Of a stretch of 64,000 nt of DNA, positions 10,204-20,220 are shown piece by piece. Origin of the DNA: Bursaphelenchus xylophilus. Taxonomy: Eukaryota > Nematoda > Chromadorea > Rhabditida > Aphelenchoididae. The notes beneath the pieces were generated by a model. That model did no database searches, was not told where the DNA came from, and saw nothing but the letters and a program-made list of their open reading frames with translations. How positions within the stretch are numbered: the stretch's first letter is position 1; every line of letters begins with the position of its first letter. The position numbers and the translations under genes were made by a program. Where the stretch lies: NCBI GenBank assembly GCA_904066235.2, contig CAJFCV020000001.1, forward strand, positions 11,031,291 to 11,095,290, given 5' to 3'.

Positions 10204-12779
10204 ATGCCGGAGGTCCATTACACTCCGACAACCATGGACGACCTCCTTCAACAACTCCAGTACATTTCGGAGGAGTCTTTGGAGGATAATAACTCGGTGA
10301 AGTGAGTTTTTAAACTTATATTTATTCAAGGGAAAGCTCCCAAGTGCAACGCTCAGATTTTAGTATAATTTTGGACACACTTGAGGAAAGGTCAAATTTC
10401 AATTCCTGAAAAAGAATTTTTTTTTTATAAAAAGGAGTGTTTTTTGGCCGTATCTATTCCTCCACGATAGAAATATAAGTATGAAACTCGTAATGATAAA
10501 ATTCGAAAAAGATTGTCACACGTTTTTCAAGTTTCGATTCAAAAATCTCGATCCTTTCTGCAAAGCGCGGGCTAGATATCTCGCATATTTCTTAGGAAAA
10601 TAATATTCTAAATTTTTGTCAAGTTTCATCAAAATCTGAGCGCTCTTAGAGTATCCCACCACTATAAAAAAAACTCCAAAGAAAGCACTTTTACAAAATA
10701 ATTTTTCATCACAAATTTTATTGTGTTTCTTTATGACTTTCAATTTTCAGTGCCAAAAAGAACGCATTGTTGGCGCACCCTCTGAAACAAGCGCTGTATT
10801 CGGAGTTGGTCAATATCAAAAGGAAAACTGGTAAGAGATTTGTATTTGAAAGTTGTGAAGTGGCTCGCATAAACCATAAATTCTGAGCTTGTAATTAATT
10901 TGAATACCGTCAAAGCTTCGTAATTTTCTCTATAGAGGTGTTTTGATTTCAGGGTTAGCAACTCTGAAGTTTTGATGACCTTCAGGTCGAAATTTGAAAA
11001 AAAAATCATCAAATTTTGCAACTTTAAACGTGAGAAATTGGTGCCTTGCCTCTTAGGATACGGCCTCTAATGATAAGGGAGATATTTCAACAGAAAATAG
11101 ACGTTTTACACCCAAAAGTACTGGAAAATCTAGATCCAAAAAAGCGTTTTTCTTACCATTGTACTACTATTACTTATCCCTTACAAGATTGCTGAATATC
11201 TCGGCTGCCCTTGCAAAGCGGGAGCTTAAATTTTCAAGGATTAATTAGTAGCCTAAGCCCAATGGATGGGCAAAATTTCAAGGAAATACAAAAGTTGCGC
11301 TTCCATCACATGACTCGTTGTCCCAACCTTGATTTTCCTCTTTTCCAGCCCTCTCAATCCGCAATCAGCCCGACGAAAATGGCGAGAACCCGGACCTGGC
11401 CCGTCTGGACAACATGCTCCTGGTGGAGCATGTAATCGGCCCCGACCCCAGCCATTATCCCCAATCGTCGACCGCCGGGAACGCCTCCACCGACAACACC
11501 GAGTACCTGCAAAAGCTGTCGGAAATCCGCCAAGACTACCATCAGAAAATGACCGGATACGAGATGGAGTGCAGCAAATTCACGGAACATGTCCGCAAAT
11601 TGCTCGACGTCCAAGGCCAGGTCCGCCCAATTGCGGGCCACGAAATCCAGAGGATGGTGGGGATCTGCCGGAAGCGGTTGAGCCGGTTTCAAATACAATT
11701 GAAGCAGAATATATGCGAGAAAATCATCAATTTGAAGACCAGAATGTGCGATGCAAGGTGAGAGTTTAGGGGAGATTTTTTTTCAAAAATTGTGAAAAAC
11801 TAAGGAAGTCGATTTTTGAGGGTTTTTGAACTTTTTCCACAAAAAATCAGAAAATTTTTTATGAAAGAGTTACGAATTTTTCTTGGCAAAAATCAAAACA
11901 TTTTTCATCAAAAAAATCGAAAAATTTTTAAATTTTTATGGCTTCTCCATCCGTATTTTACCTTTCAAATTTTCAGAAGGAAACGTCGCAATTTCTCGAA
12001 GCAAGCCACTCAAATCCTGAACGATTACTTCCACGCCCACATTGGGAATCCCTATCCATCCGAGGAAGTGAAGGAAGAATTGGCGCGACAATGTCAAATT
12101 ACAGTATCCCAGGTGTCGAATTGGTTTGGAAATAAGAGGATCCGGTATAAGAAGAACATTGCCAAGGCTCAGGAGGAGGCCCACTTTTATGCGGCCAGGA
12201 GACAGGCGGAAAGTAAGCTAATCAATAGTATTTTGGGCATTTTAATGGGGATTGAAGTGGAATTACAGCATGTTAGATGCAATTTTGAGGGCTTCCACAT
12301 ATTTTTTGTTGAAAAACTTGAATTTTTTTCAAATTAAAAAAAATTTTTTTGATTTTTTTTGAAAAAATGTTTCCAAAAAATTGCAGAAGTCTTTAAATTT
12401 AGATTTAAAACATAATTTAGCATCTCTTCCATCAAAATTAGCAAAAATCTCAAAAAAAAAAATATTTTCAAAAATCAATTTTTTCAAAATTTTCTATTTT
12501 TCCAACAAAAAATCGGCCACAAAAATACCCCTAATATCATTTCCACCAATTTTCCATCCCTCCAAGACATTCAATCACCTTAATTTAGCCTTTTCAGACA
12601 GCCAACAAGCCCTTTCGGCGGCCGCAGCCGCCGCTGCCGCCGGCGCCATGCCCATGCTGAACCCGTATGCGAATCCCGTCGCCAATCTTGGTGGGAACCC
12701 CCTGACCTCCGGCGCAGATCCGACCCAATTCTACAGCGGGCTGCCGACGGATCTGTCCGATTTCAAATACTTTTTGTGA
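10204..12779 (+). CDS. ceh-20: PBC-class TALE homeodomain transcription factor (PBX/extradenticle, CEH-20 type)
   Basis: The product is a PBX/Exd-type cofactor that binds DNA together with Hox and Meis/UNC-62 proteins in the nucleus. Exons are 10204..10301, 10751..10830, 11349..11757, 11977..12212 and 12598..12779; all phases agree and give 334 residues, close to what I recall for C. elegans CEH-20. Visible parts in order: short PBC-A region with [20 protein letters not shown]; the PBC-A/B stretch [21 protein letters not shown] ([18 protein letters not shown] onward); a TALE homeodomain starting [20 protein letters not shown], with the three-residue PYP loop extension and recognition helix [14 protein letters not shown]. 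The C-terminal exon encodes a run of eight alanines and a Gly/Asn/Pro tail. The start is preceded by ttttaccttcag, a likely splice or trans-splice acceptor. The sister type, CEH-40, is the main alternative; the length and complete PBC domain favour CEH-20. Confidence 0.93.
10325..10662. repeat. dispersed repeat, family 2, in homeobox intron 1
   Basis: Starts near ctcccaagtgcaacgctcag and ends near aatctgagcgctcttagagt, which are roughly inverted. Internal phrases (gcgcgggctagatatctcg on one strand, aagtttcatcaaaatctgag) recur at 13744-14090 and 19610-20060, and in decayed form near 185-530, 22690-22770, 29580-29700 and 61890-61990. It is probably an old non-autonomous DNA element. Confidence 0.65.
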
Positions 12780-12976
12780 GCCAAGCCGGAAATTTATTTT
12801 GTATGATTCTTTGGAGAAATAAATTAATTGAAAATTATTTGAAAGATTTTTCGAGATTTTTAGTTTGCGTTTTGCAGAAAATTTCGAGATTTTTTGGTCA
12901 AAAAATTTTTAAAAATAAAAAATTTTTTGAGATTTGAAAACTTTGATGTCCAGTACAATATCCAAAAAAAATTTTT

Positions 12977-15900
12977 TTAACTTTCTTTGCTAAACCATTT
13001 CACACACCTCGAAATTACACAATACACCGCAAAAACGGCGCAAATCGCTCCGAAGTACACGCTGTAAACGAAGAATTGACTTCGAATCTCCATATCCAGC
13101 TGATGATTCACTGTAAACGTGAGGATGGACTGTAAAAGTAGGGCCAAAAACGTGTTGAATCCAAAGATCTGGCTGTATCTTCGCGACTCAATCTTCTCTG
13201 CGATTGTATCTGTTGCTGCTGCCATTAACATTTGATATAACGAAGAGTTGATAATGTAGAAAAGATACGATATCCAGATGGAAGAAGTTTGGGCCATTCC
13301 ATAGAGGAGGAGAGAGGAGGTCAGAGAAGAGGAAAAGAAGACGAGTTCTGAGCGTTTACTCCAATCAAACTTGATGTATTGGAGGGAGAAGGTGAGCAGG
13401 GTACCTGAAAAATCAATTTTAAAACTTTCATGTGTATATGTTTGTAAAATACGATTCGTTTTCATACACTTCTTACAATAACTAAAAATCTTTCGGCAGA
13501 AAAACCCCATGATTTTCAAGTCGAAACTTGAAAACAATTGACCAATTTTTGTGAATTAAAGGGTCAAATTTTTGTCTTCGATTTCTCATGATCATTATCG
13601 ACGAAACTTGAAAGAAATCTGAGGATCTCTTGAATCCATTCGCCTTATTGTTTTTGCCCGTAAGCCGCTTTGTCACCGTAAACGTATACAATTAGTGGGT
13701 CTCCAGCTTCTTTCGGCCGAGACTCAGCGGCTCCTTACAAGGCAAGTACCCCAAGTGCGGCACATGTTGGGAATAGACTAAATATCAATTCCCGAAAGTT
13801 TTAGCTTGAGCTCTAAACGCTTTTTGGCCATAACTTCGCTAGTTTCGTGCGGGAAAAATTGATGTTTTCTGGAAGCATTACCCTCTATGGTATAAATTAG
13901 GTATGAAACTTTTCGTGCCAAAGTTTGGCAAAAAATTGTCAAATTTTCGCCGATTTTCGATCAAAAAATCTCGATTGTTTCCGCAAACAGCGAGCTAGGA
14001 TTCTCGAATATGTCTTAGAAAATAATATTCAAAGTTTGTGCCATGTTTCATCAAAATCTGAGCGTCCCACTTGGGGTACTTCTCCTGTTAGCGATGACAG
14101 CAGGCGGTGCCGTTTTTGGCCAACAAGCCTAGGCTCCGAAACAGCCCTTCATGTTGTTTTTCCCTTCACAGCAAGACGAATGTTGCCCGAGGATTCATTA
14201 TGGCTTCGGGATTGCTTGGCGGATGTTACGAAGGCTACATCAACGCTTGTAACTAAGCAAACTAAGCGAAGCCAAGATCCTATGAAACTCGAGTAAAGCA
14301 GCGCTAAGAATTGGCTGGCTGACATTAAAAAAGGCCGTTGAATCTAGGCCAAAGGAAGCTTATTACCGAACGCATAATAAAAGTTTGCGTAATTCAACTT
14401 ACTAGTAAGTGTATTCAAGCACTCGACAAATCCATTTCCCACAAATTGTCCTTCCTTTTGCATAGGTTCCCATAAAGATTGGACGTAATTCGCTACTTGA
14501 AACGATCCACAAGACGCCAATGCCCACCAAATTGACCATATCAGTACCGTCGAATCGCTGATTATATACTAAAAGCTTTTTTGATTACTTTTTAACCCAT
14601 TGTAAACAATTTTTAAGACAATTTTCGCTTACCATGACAATATTTCTTTGACTTTTATCGCTATGTTTATCTTGTAATTCTGAGGTTTCGGTCAATGGGA
14701 CGTTGTGGAGGCCCTCTTCTTCCGCCGAAATTCGATTCAAAATTTTCGGTCGCTGAACTGTCGGTAAGAGCAGCGATAAAACCAGGGCAATGCTGACTAT
14801 TCCCAGCGTAATAAAATTCAGAATCAAGTAGTCAGCGAGGCTCGTCAAAATCAGCACTTGTGCTGACAAATATGCAAGAAATTTGCCGACCAACGCCGAA
14901 CTTCGAATGTATGACGTCACTTTTTTGAATTGACTTTTGTCCACGACGGCGTAAATATAGGAAAAGTAGGCTATTCGAGAGGCCGAGGCAATGCCTGAAA
15001 TTGAAAAAAAATGGAAAATTATTTTAAAATACGGTGTTGTTAATATTTACTATACTTACCGAAAACAATCTGCATAATTTGCATATGCCGAATAGTGGTT
15101 CCGAAACATAACAAAGTCCAAGTGGCAGTCAAACTGAGCGCCTCCAAAACCACAACGGGCTTGTACTTTAGACGATCCGTCAAAATGAAGACTGGAATCT
15201 AAGGAGTAGTTAAAATACGAAGTACACACCAATTTTTTCATTTTGGGAAAAAAAATATAAATACAAAACTGATAAATTTTCTCCAATCTTCTTAAAGCAG
15301 TGATCCCGTCCTTGTAGGAGATCTAGTTTTTGAGATATAGGATTTGTGGTCAAGTTACAGTTTTCCGAGATATGACAAATAATTTTGAAAAAATGTTAAT
15401 GGAAACGTTGTTTGTAATGTCTAGGAGACAATTTTTCAATTTTTGTACAGTTTGAAAAAGTTTCGTAAAGCCACGGATCTCGATGGAAAAATACGCCCTT
15501 AAAAATCTATGCAGCTGTTACAAAATGCGGGAACTTGCCTTATTAGAGAAAAGTTGGTCTGAATTTGCGCAAGTTCCATCAAAAACCAACTGAAAATAAC
15601 TTCTATTATGCACAGCATTCCGAGGTTTTTTGCCGCCACCTATCGGTGCCGATTTTCGCTCAAAATGACAACAGGGCATCACGGACACCATTAAACAAAG
15701 AAAAATCTATCGTTATTTCATCGCCGAAGACATAAAAGTGCACTTCAATGTAACTTCGATAAATTTAACGATTCTATCTAATTGGTTTTTTTATCATGTT
15801 CTTCCGTTCACAATTTATTCACACAATTCGAAAAGCTGGCATTATTGCGCTTTATTGGACTATAATGAGAAGACAAAAATACTCGTCCCATTAAATTTGC

Positions 15901-18900
15901 ATTCCATCCCAGTCGATGCTGCAATATAAACTCAGGCACAAATTCACATTCGTCGCCTATCCTTAACTATGCGTGGGTTTGTGCTGTTATGTCTTGTCTT
16001 GGTTGTCGTCGATGCAAGCGGCGACAAGCAGGCGGAAATAATCCGTAAAATAACTCTTGTGGCTAAAGACTCTGGTTTCGAATACGACGAAAACTTGGTT
16101 GGAGCATTTACAGTACGGCTTATGGAAATGGTAAGTTGTAGAGTTTGAGAGTTAAAGAAGATTTGTTAAAAGGAGAAACTTTGCCTTCCGTTAAAGGTTC
16201 AGTGTGGCTAGCTTATAAAGGGCCTGGACAACGAGAAACAAAAATTTTTTTGTATGTCCGGCCGAAAGAACAAAATTGGCAAAATTGCGAACAGTAAGAT
16301 ATAAAGGTGGTCATATAAGATCTCGGAATTTTTTTTTCCCAAATCGCAATTTTCGGTGCACAAAAAAGTCGACGCCCAAATCGAAAAATTGGCGTCAACG
16401 TAATTTTTTCAGCACCGGATTCCGAAATGCGTGCTGACTTAAGCACTGAAGTCTTCGGAGCAGACTTTGTTCACTGATTTCGAAAAACTTAGAAAAATTT
16501 ACCGAATTTCAGAATTCGGTGCCGAGAAAAAAATAAGCCGACGCCAATTTTTCGTTTTGGGCGTCGACTTTTTTGTGCACTGAAAATCGCGATTTGGGGA
16601 AAAAAAGTTCCGAGATCTTACATATATATGACCACCTTTATATGTAATCATTAGAAAGCATGCAAATATAATGCTGGCTTTTTTTCGTCGTTATTACAAT
16701 ACTAGTCCGTTCGTCAAGCGCCGGAGTGATTTCGGTGACGCACTGTGCGAAAAAATGCAGGGTGCATGCGACAGCCCGAAAGGCTACGGCGCAAAAAGTA
16801 CGAAATTGCATAGGGCGAAGAAAACTTTTGCTATCACTCCAGCGACTTTTCGAACGGACTAGTATTTACAACAGTAGACGAAAACACATTTGTTGACATT
16901 TCGTTTTGAATAAATTTTTTTGGACGTTTTGTTTCTCAATCTGTCAAATACGCGGTTCAAAAGTACCTCTTTAAACAAGCAATTCGTGCCATTAGCTTAG
17001 CGCATGTCACTGACACTGTCAATAGTGGTGTTCTTTGGTTAAAACTAAGCAAAAGTTTTTCTTATTGTCAACAATCCCGCTAAGCCCCTTCTTTCAGCTG
17101 AACACTATTTCGGACAGAGAAAGAATGAACATTTCAGCGGATATCAGCGAGCAGGACAACAACGTTCTCAGCATCAAAGACAACGATCCTAGAGGCCCGG
17201 AATTCGACAAAGTTGTCAGAAAAGCAAAACAGATACGTGATAATCTGATTCCCGTAGCCACTCGCGTTGAAAACTGTAATCTTCGGATATGCTACCAATA
17301 TCTGAAGACCATGGCAAAGGTTCGTTTTGTTCAAAATACGGCTATTCCCGTTGTGCACTAAACGGCCTACTTCCATTTGAGAGTTTCAGAACAAAGTTAA
17401 CGACCGAATTCGCGGAAACCTCAAGTAGATGAACAAAAAGTTGGGCGACTTCCTTGAAGACATCATGTTCTACAAAGAAGCTGGCAAAAAAACAAAAATT
17501 TGTAGTATAGTGGACGATATTGAAAGCCTCCTTGATGTGCTGAGCGGACCAAAAATGACAGAGAAAGAATACCGCGAGGCTGTTAAAAAGATCGAGGACA
17601 AACTTGCCGGGGGCAAGAAGAAGCAGTAAATGGGAGTAGAGTACTGGACGCCAAGGAATTCAAGAAAACTAATTTTAATTAAAACATTGACTTTTTAATG
17701 GAATAAAATAAAATTTTGGGCAAGTTTCTTGTCTTCAATGGCCAGTACAGCTACTTTGTTGGAGAAGTTTAGAGATCTTTAGAAAACGTAGGCCCCAAAA
17801 ACATCCCCCCCCCCTCCTCTCTCTTTCAAACGGTAATCCGGGATGTATCAAAGAATGTAGCAAAACACGAGGATGCAAAATGGTACATTTGTACGCACAC
17901 CCTCTGAGCTAATTAAGATGCGCTACAGAACCAACGGAACAATACCACCCGCTACACAATAACTCAGGAAAAAGAAAAACAAACGTTAGTGATAGCCAAA
18001 ATTAAAAAAGCGGACATGTTACAAGTCTTCGCCGAGGCTTCGTCGAGCGTTCGCCGACCATCTAACGGCTTTGCCAGGCCTTGTAGGCGCTTCCTACAAC
18101 CCCTTTTTGGGGATCCACCTGCCCTATGCCGCGTATCGATTGATTTTGTGTTGACCCGAACAGTCGTCGACCCGAAAAGTCGGGACGCGAAATTGATTGC
18201 AGATGACACTGACGTTTTTTTCACGTAAAGGTGGCGAACATCACGGACTGCATTAGATAAAGAAAAATCGTCATTTCATCACCCAAGACTTTAAAGTGCA
18301 CTTCAATGTAACTTCGATAATCTTAACAATTCAATCTAATTGGTTTTTTTTTATCATGTCGTTCGGTTCACAATTTATTCGCACAATCCGAAAAGCTGGC
18401 AATATTGACCGTTATTAGGCTATAATGAAAAGACAAAAATACTCTTCCAATTAAATTTACATTCCATCCCAGTCGTTAGTGCAATATAAAATGCGACACA
18501 ATTTCACATCCGTCGCCTATCCTTAACTATGCGTGGGTTTGTGTTGTTATGTATTTGTCGGGAAAAGTCATGGAAGTTGTGAAACTTCCTGGAAAGTTTT
18601 ATCATGCGACTATGTAAGGGTGACTTAATAACATGTAGACAGATATGTAACTTGTCCCCATAGCGCTCTCCAAAAGTGGAAAAATTTCCGTCCCAAAGTT
18701 GCTGGTTCGATGCGTCCAATTTTAAAACTATCGCAGAAAAATAAAACCCATGGAAGATATAACCGAAATCTTGGATGTTATAGGCAAGGACGTAATCTTT
18801 TAGGTTCAAAAAAAGGAGCCAGACGACCAAGTTCTGGCGGCCATCTGAGATCGATGATGACGCCCTAAAAGGCTTAATCGAGAGCTATCCCAAATCACCA

Positions 18901-19332
18901 TCACGTGAACTTGGAGAGCTCCTTGGGCTCTCCCATACTACCATAATGGACCACCTACATCGGTTGGGAAAAGTGTGGAAGTATGGTTAATTTGTCCCGC
19001 ACGAACTTTCGGAGTCACGGCTTATACCGTTACAACTGTGAAGTAAATTTGTTTGAAAAAAAAACAAAGGGGAAAACTTTCGTTCCAACCTAATATTTAA
19101 AAATACTTTTTTCGTTTTTACATACTTGTTTTTCCTGTAAAATTAGAAAACAACTTACTAAAACGAGTAGATACGAATACGTCCAGAAGGGATACATTTG
19201 TTTGTAAACCTCCTTGTTCGTGAATCCCTTCTCTTCTGACACCAAAAAAGGCGTCAGGAATGGCGTCGCGGGCCGAAATTCCTTGGCAATTCCATAGATG
19301 CACACAATCGCCAACACCAAATTACTCCGCAT
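12977..19332 (-). CDS. SLC19 family folate/thiamine-type carrier (reduced folate carrier family)
   Basis: A multi-pass plasma-membrane vitamin carrier of the SLC19 family (FOLT proteins in C. elegans). Exons on the minus strand: 19332..19159, 15198..15060, 14994..14633, 14568..14403 and 13404..12977; phases agree and give 422 residues. Family signatures are GIAKEFRPATPFLTPFL in the first exon, LTDRLKYKPVVVLEALS in the second, VLIWSIWWALASCGSFQV and QSLWEP in the fourth, and FGFNTFLALLLQSILTF in the last. A polar loop (residues around 190-220, ERIS-like, rich in Glu and Ser) separates the two halves, as in the family. An in-frame ATG 45 bases upstream (19377) would add a hydrophobic leader; I chose 19332 because it sits directly before the conserved block. 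The substrate, folate or thiamine, cannot be told from the sequence. Intron 1 is about 4 kb and holds a gene on the other strand. Confidence 0.88.
13744..14090. repeat. dispersed repeat, family 2, in carrier intron 4
   Basis: Terminal phrases agtaccccaagtgcgg and cccacttggggtactt are inverted repeats of each other. The inside carries cgagctaggattctcg and tttcatcaaaatctgagcgt, shared with the copy at 10325-10662. This is the best preserved copy of the family in the window. Confidence 0.75.
15680..16000 (+). repeat. direct repeat unit: promoter and start of the nested gene (original copy)
   Basis: This stretch, from about gaaaaatctatcgttatttc through the start codon region at 15969, is repeated in direct orientation at about 18235-18560. 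Shared phrases include agtgcacttcaatgtaact, ttcacaatttattc and the first codons of the nested gene (atgcgtgggtttgtg). Confidence 0.85.
15969..17629 (+). CDS. small secreted helical protein, nested in a carrier intron; in-frame TAG in last exon
   Basis: Function not recognised. Exons 15969..16130 and 17098..17319 and a third from 17390 keep one frame. The protein starts MRGFVLLCLVLVVVDASG, a clear signal peptide, so it is probably secreted. The rest is charged and mostly helical by composition, with two cysteines near residue 120 (ENCNLRICYQYL). The third exon reads 12 codons to TAG at 17426-17428, but the same frame continues for 66 codons to TAA at 17627-17629 with similar Lys/Glu-rich content and ends GGKKKQ. 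Either the product stops at 140 residues, or it was about 207 residues and one codon mutated to TAG. The gene lies wholly inside intron 1 of the SLC19 gene on the opposite strand. A MITE sits in its own intron 1. The donor of exon 2, AAG|GTTCGT, is weak. Confidence 0.6.
16300..16643. mobile_element. palindromic MITE, family 1 (copy B)
   Basis: The ends ataaaggtggtcatataaga and tgaccacctttatat are inverted; the inside has the mirrored cccaaatcgcaattttcggt and ctgaaaatcgcgatttgggg phrases and the same order of cgaattc-type core sequences as the copy at 5950-6286. It lies in the first intron of the nested secreted-protein gene. Confidence 0.85.
17960..18234 (+). repeat. dispersed repeat, family 3 (Gly/Arg-rich open frames are by-products)
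   Basis: Begins near agtgatagccaaaattaaaa and ends near gacccgaaaagtcgggacgc. The same unit lies inverted at about 28465-28665, and shorter relatives at about 27850-28095. The core is a run of cttcgccgaggct-type units. It lies between the nested gene and the duplicated promoter copy. Confidence 0.75.
18235..18560 (+). pseudogene. truncated duplicate of the nested gene's promoter and first codons
   Basis: Direct copy of about 15680-16000. It retains the upstream region and the start codon with atgcgtgggtttgtgttgtt at 18529, then leaves homology after about nine codons and runs into unrelated sequence. It cannot make the secreted protein but may still carry promoter function. Confidence 0.75.
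18838..19010 (+). mobile_element. dead mariner transposase fragment
   Basis: The reading frame from 18838 gives RPSEIDDDALKGLIESYP, then SRELGELLGLSHTTIMDHLH and RLGKVWKYG, a stop, and FVPHEL. This is the second helix-turn-helix and linker of mariner-family (SETMAR-like) transposases, where W or another residue stands in the place of the stop before VPHEL. No DDD catalytic region or terminal repeats are found, so only a relic of about 60 codons remains. Confidence 0.88.
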
Positions 19333-19609
19333 TGCTTTCAAGTAGAGTAGTAAAGAATTGATGGAAAAACAAATCACTGGACTTTTAATCGGCGCTTTCC
19401 CGCGTGTGGAGGGGAACCTTGATAACAGACGTCTGATTAGTGAGTGACCTATCGATTATGTTTTTTTAAACGAACATGTACGGGGGAATACAATAAAAAA
19501 TATTGTTTTCAAAAATAACTTTTTAAGAAACCCACGTAAAGTATTTGAAGTCAATTGATAAACTGTACAAGGACGCGATCAGTCTTGTTACTTCTGATAG
19601 CTGACAAGC

Positions 19610-20060
19610 GAAGTACCCACGCCCGGATTTTCTTTAAATTTTGCTCATACTTTGAGCATAGGACTCATAGCAATTCCTGAGAGTTTTAGCTCACGCTTTG
19701 CAGGCACAGCCGAGATATTCAACAATCTTTGCGGCCGAGAGAGTACGCAAAATGCGGAGAGAGGTAACAAAGAAACAAAGCAATTCTTGGCCTTCTTTGC
19801 CAGTTTTGTGAGGAAAGAATTATTTTTGTATATAAAAACTAGCCTCTACGATAGAAATAGATGAAAAAAAAATTATGCCAAAATTTGCAAAAAAAGAAAA
19901 AATATGAATTTATTCCAACTTTCGACCTAAAAATCTCGGTTATTTCTGCAAGGCGCGAACTGCGAGTCTCGTATACGTCATAGAAAAAAATATTTTAAAT
20001 TTGTACCAAGTTTCATCAAAATCTGACCATCGCCATCGCACTTTTGGTACTTCCTTTGTG
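19610..20060. repeat. dispersed repeat, family 2 (intergenic copy)
   Basis: Shares gcgaactgcgagtctcgtat, aagtttcatcaaaatctgac and the opening aagtacccacgcccg with the copies at 10325 and 13744. The ends aagtaccc and ggtactt are inverted. Confidence 0.65.
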
Positions 20061-20220
20061 AGCCTTTTCCTGGCCTCCTCCATGCATGCCTCGACAAAAA
20101 TTTTTAAAAAATAACAAAAGATCAACGATTTATTCACGAAAATTGAGCAAGTCTTATAAAAAATACATTATGCTACCGTCAAACACATTCTATTGCCATA
20201 ATTGACCAACAAAAAATTAG

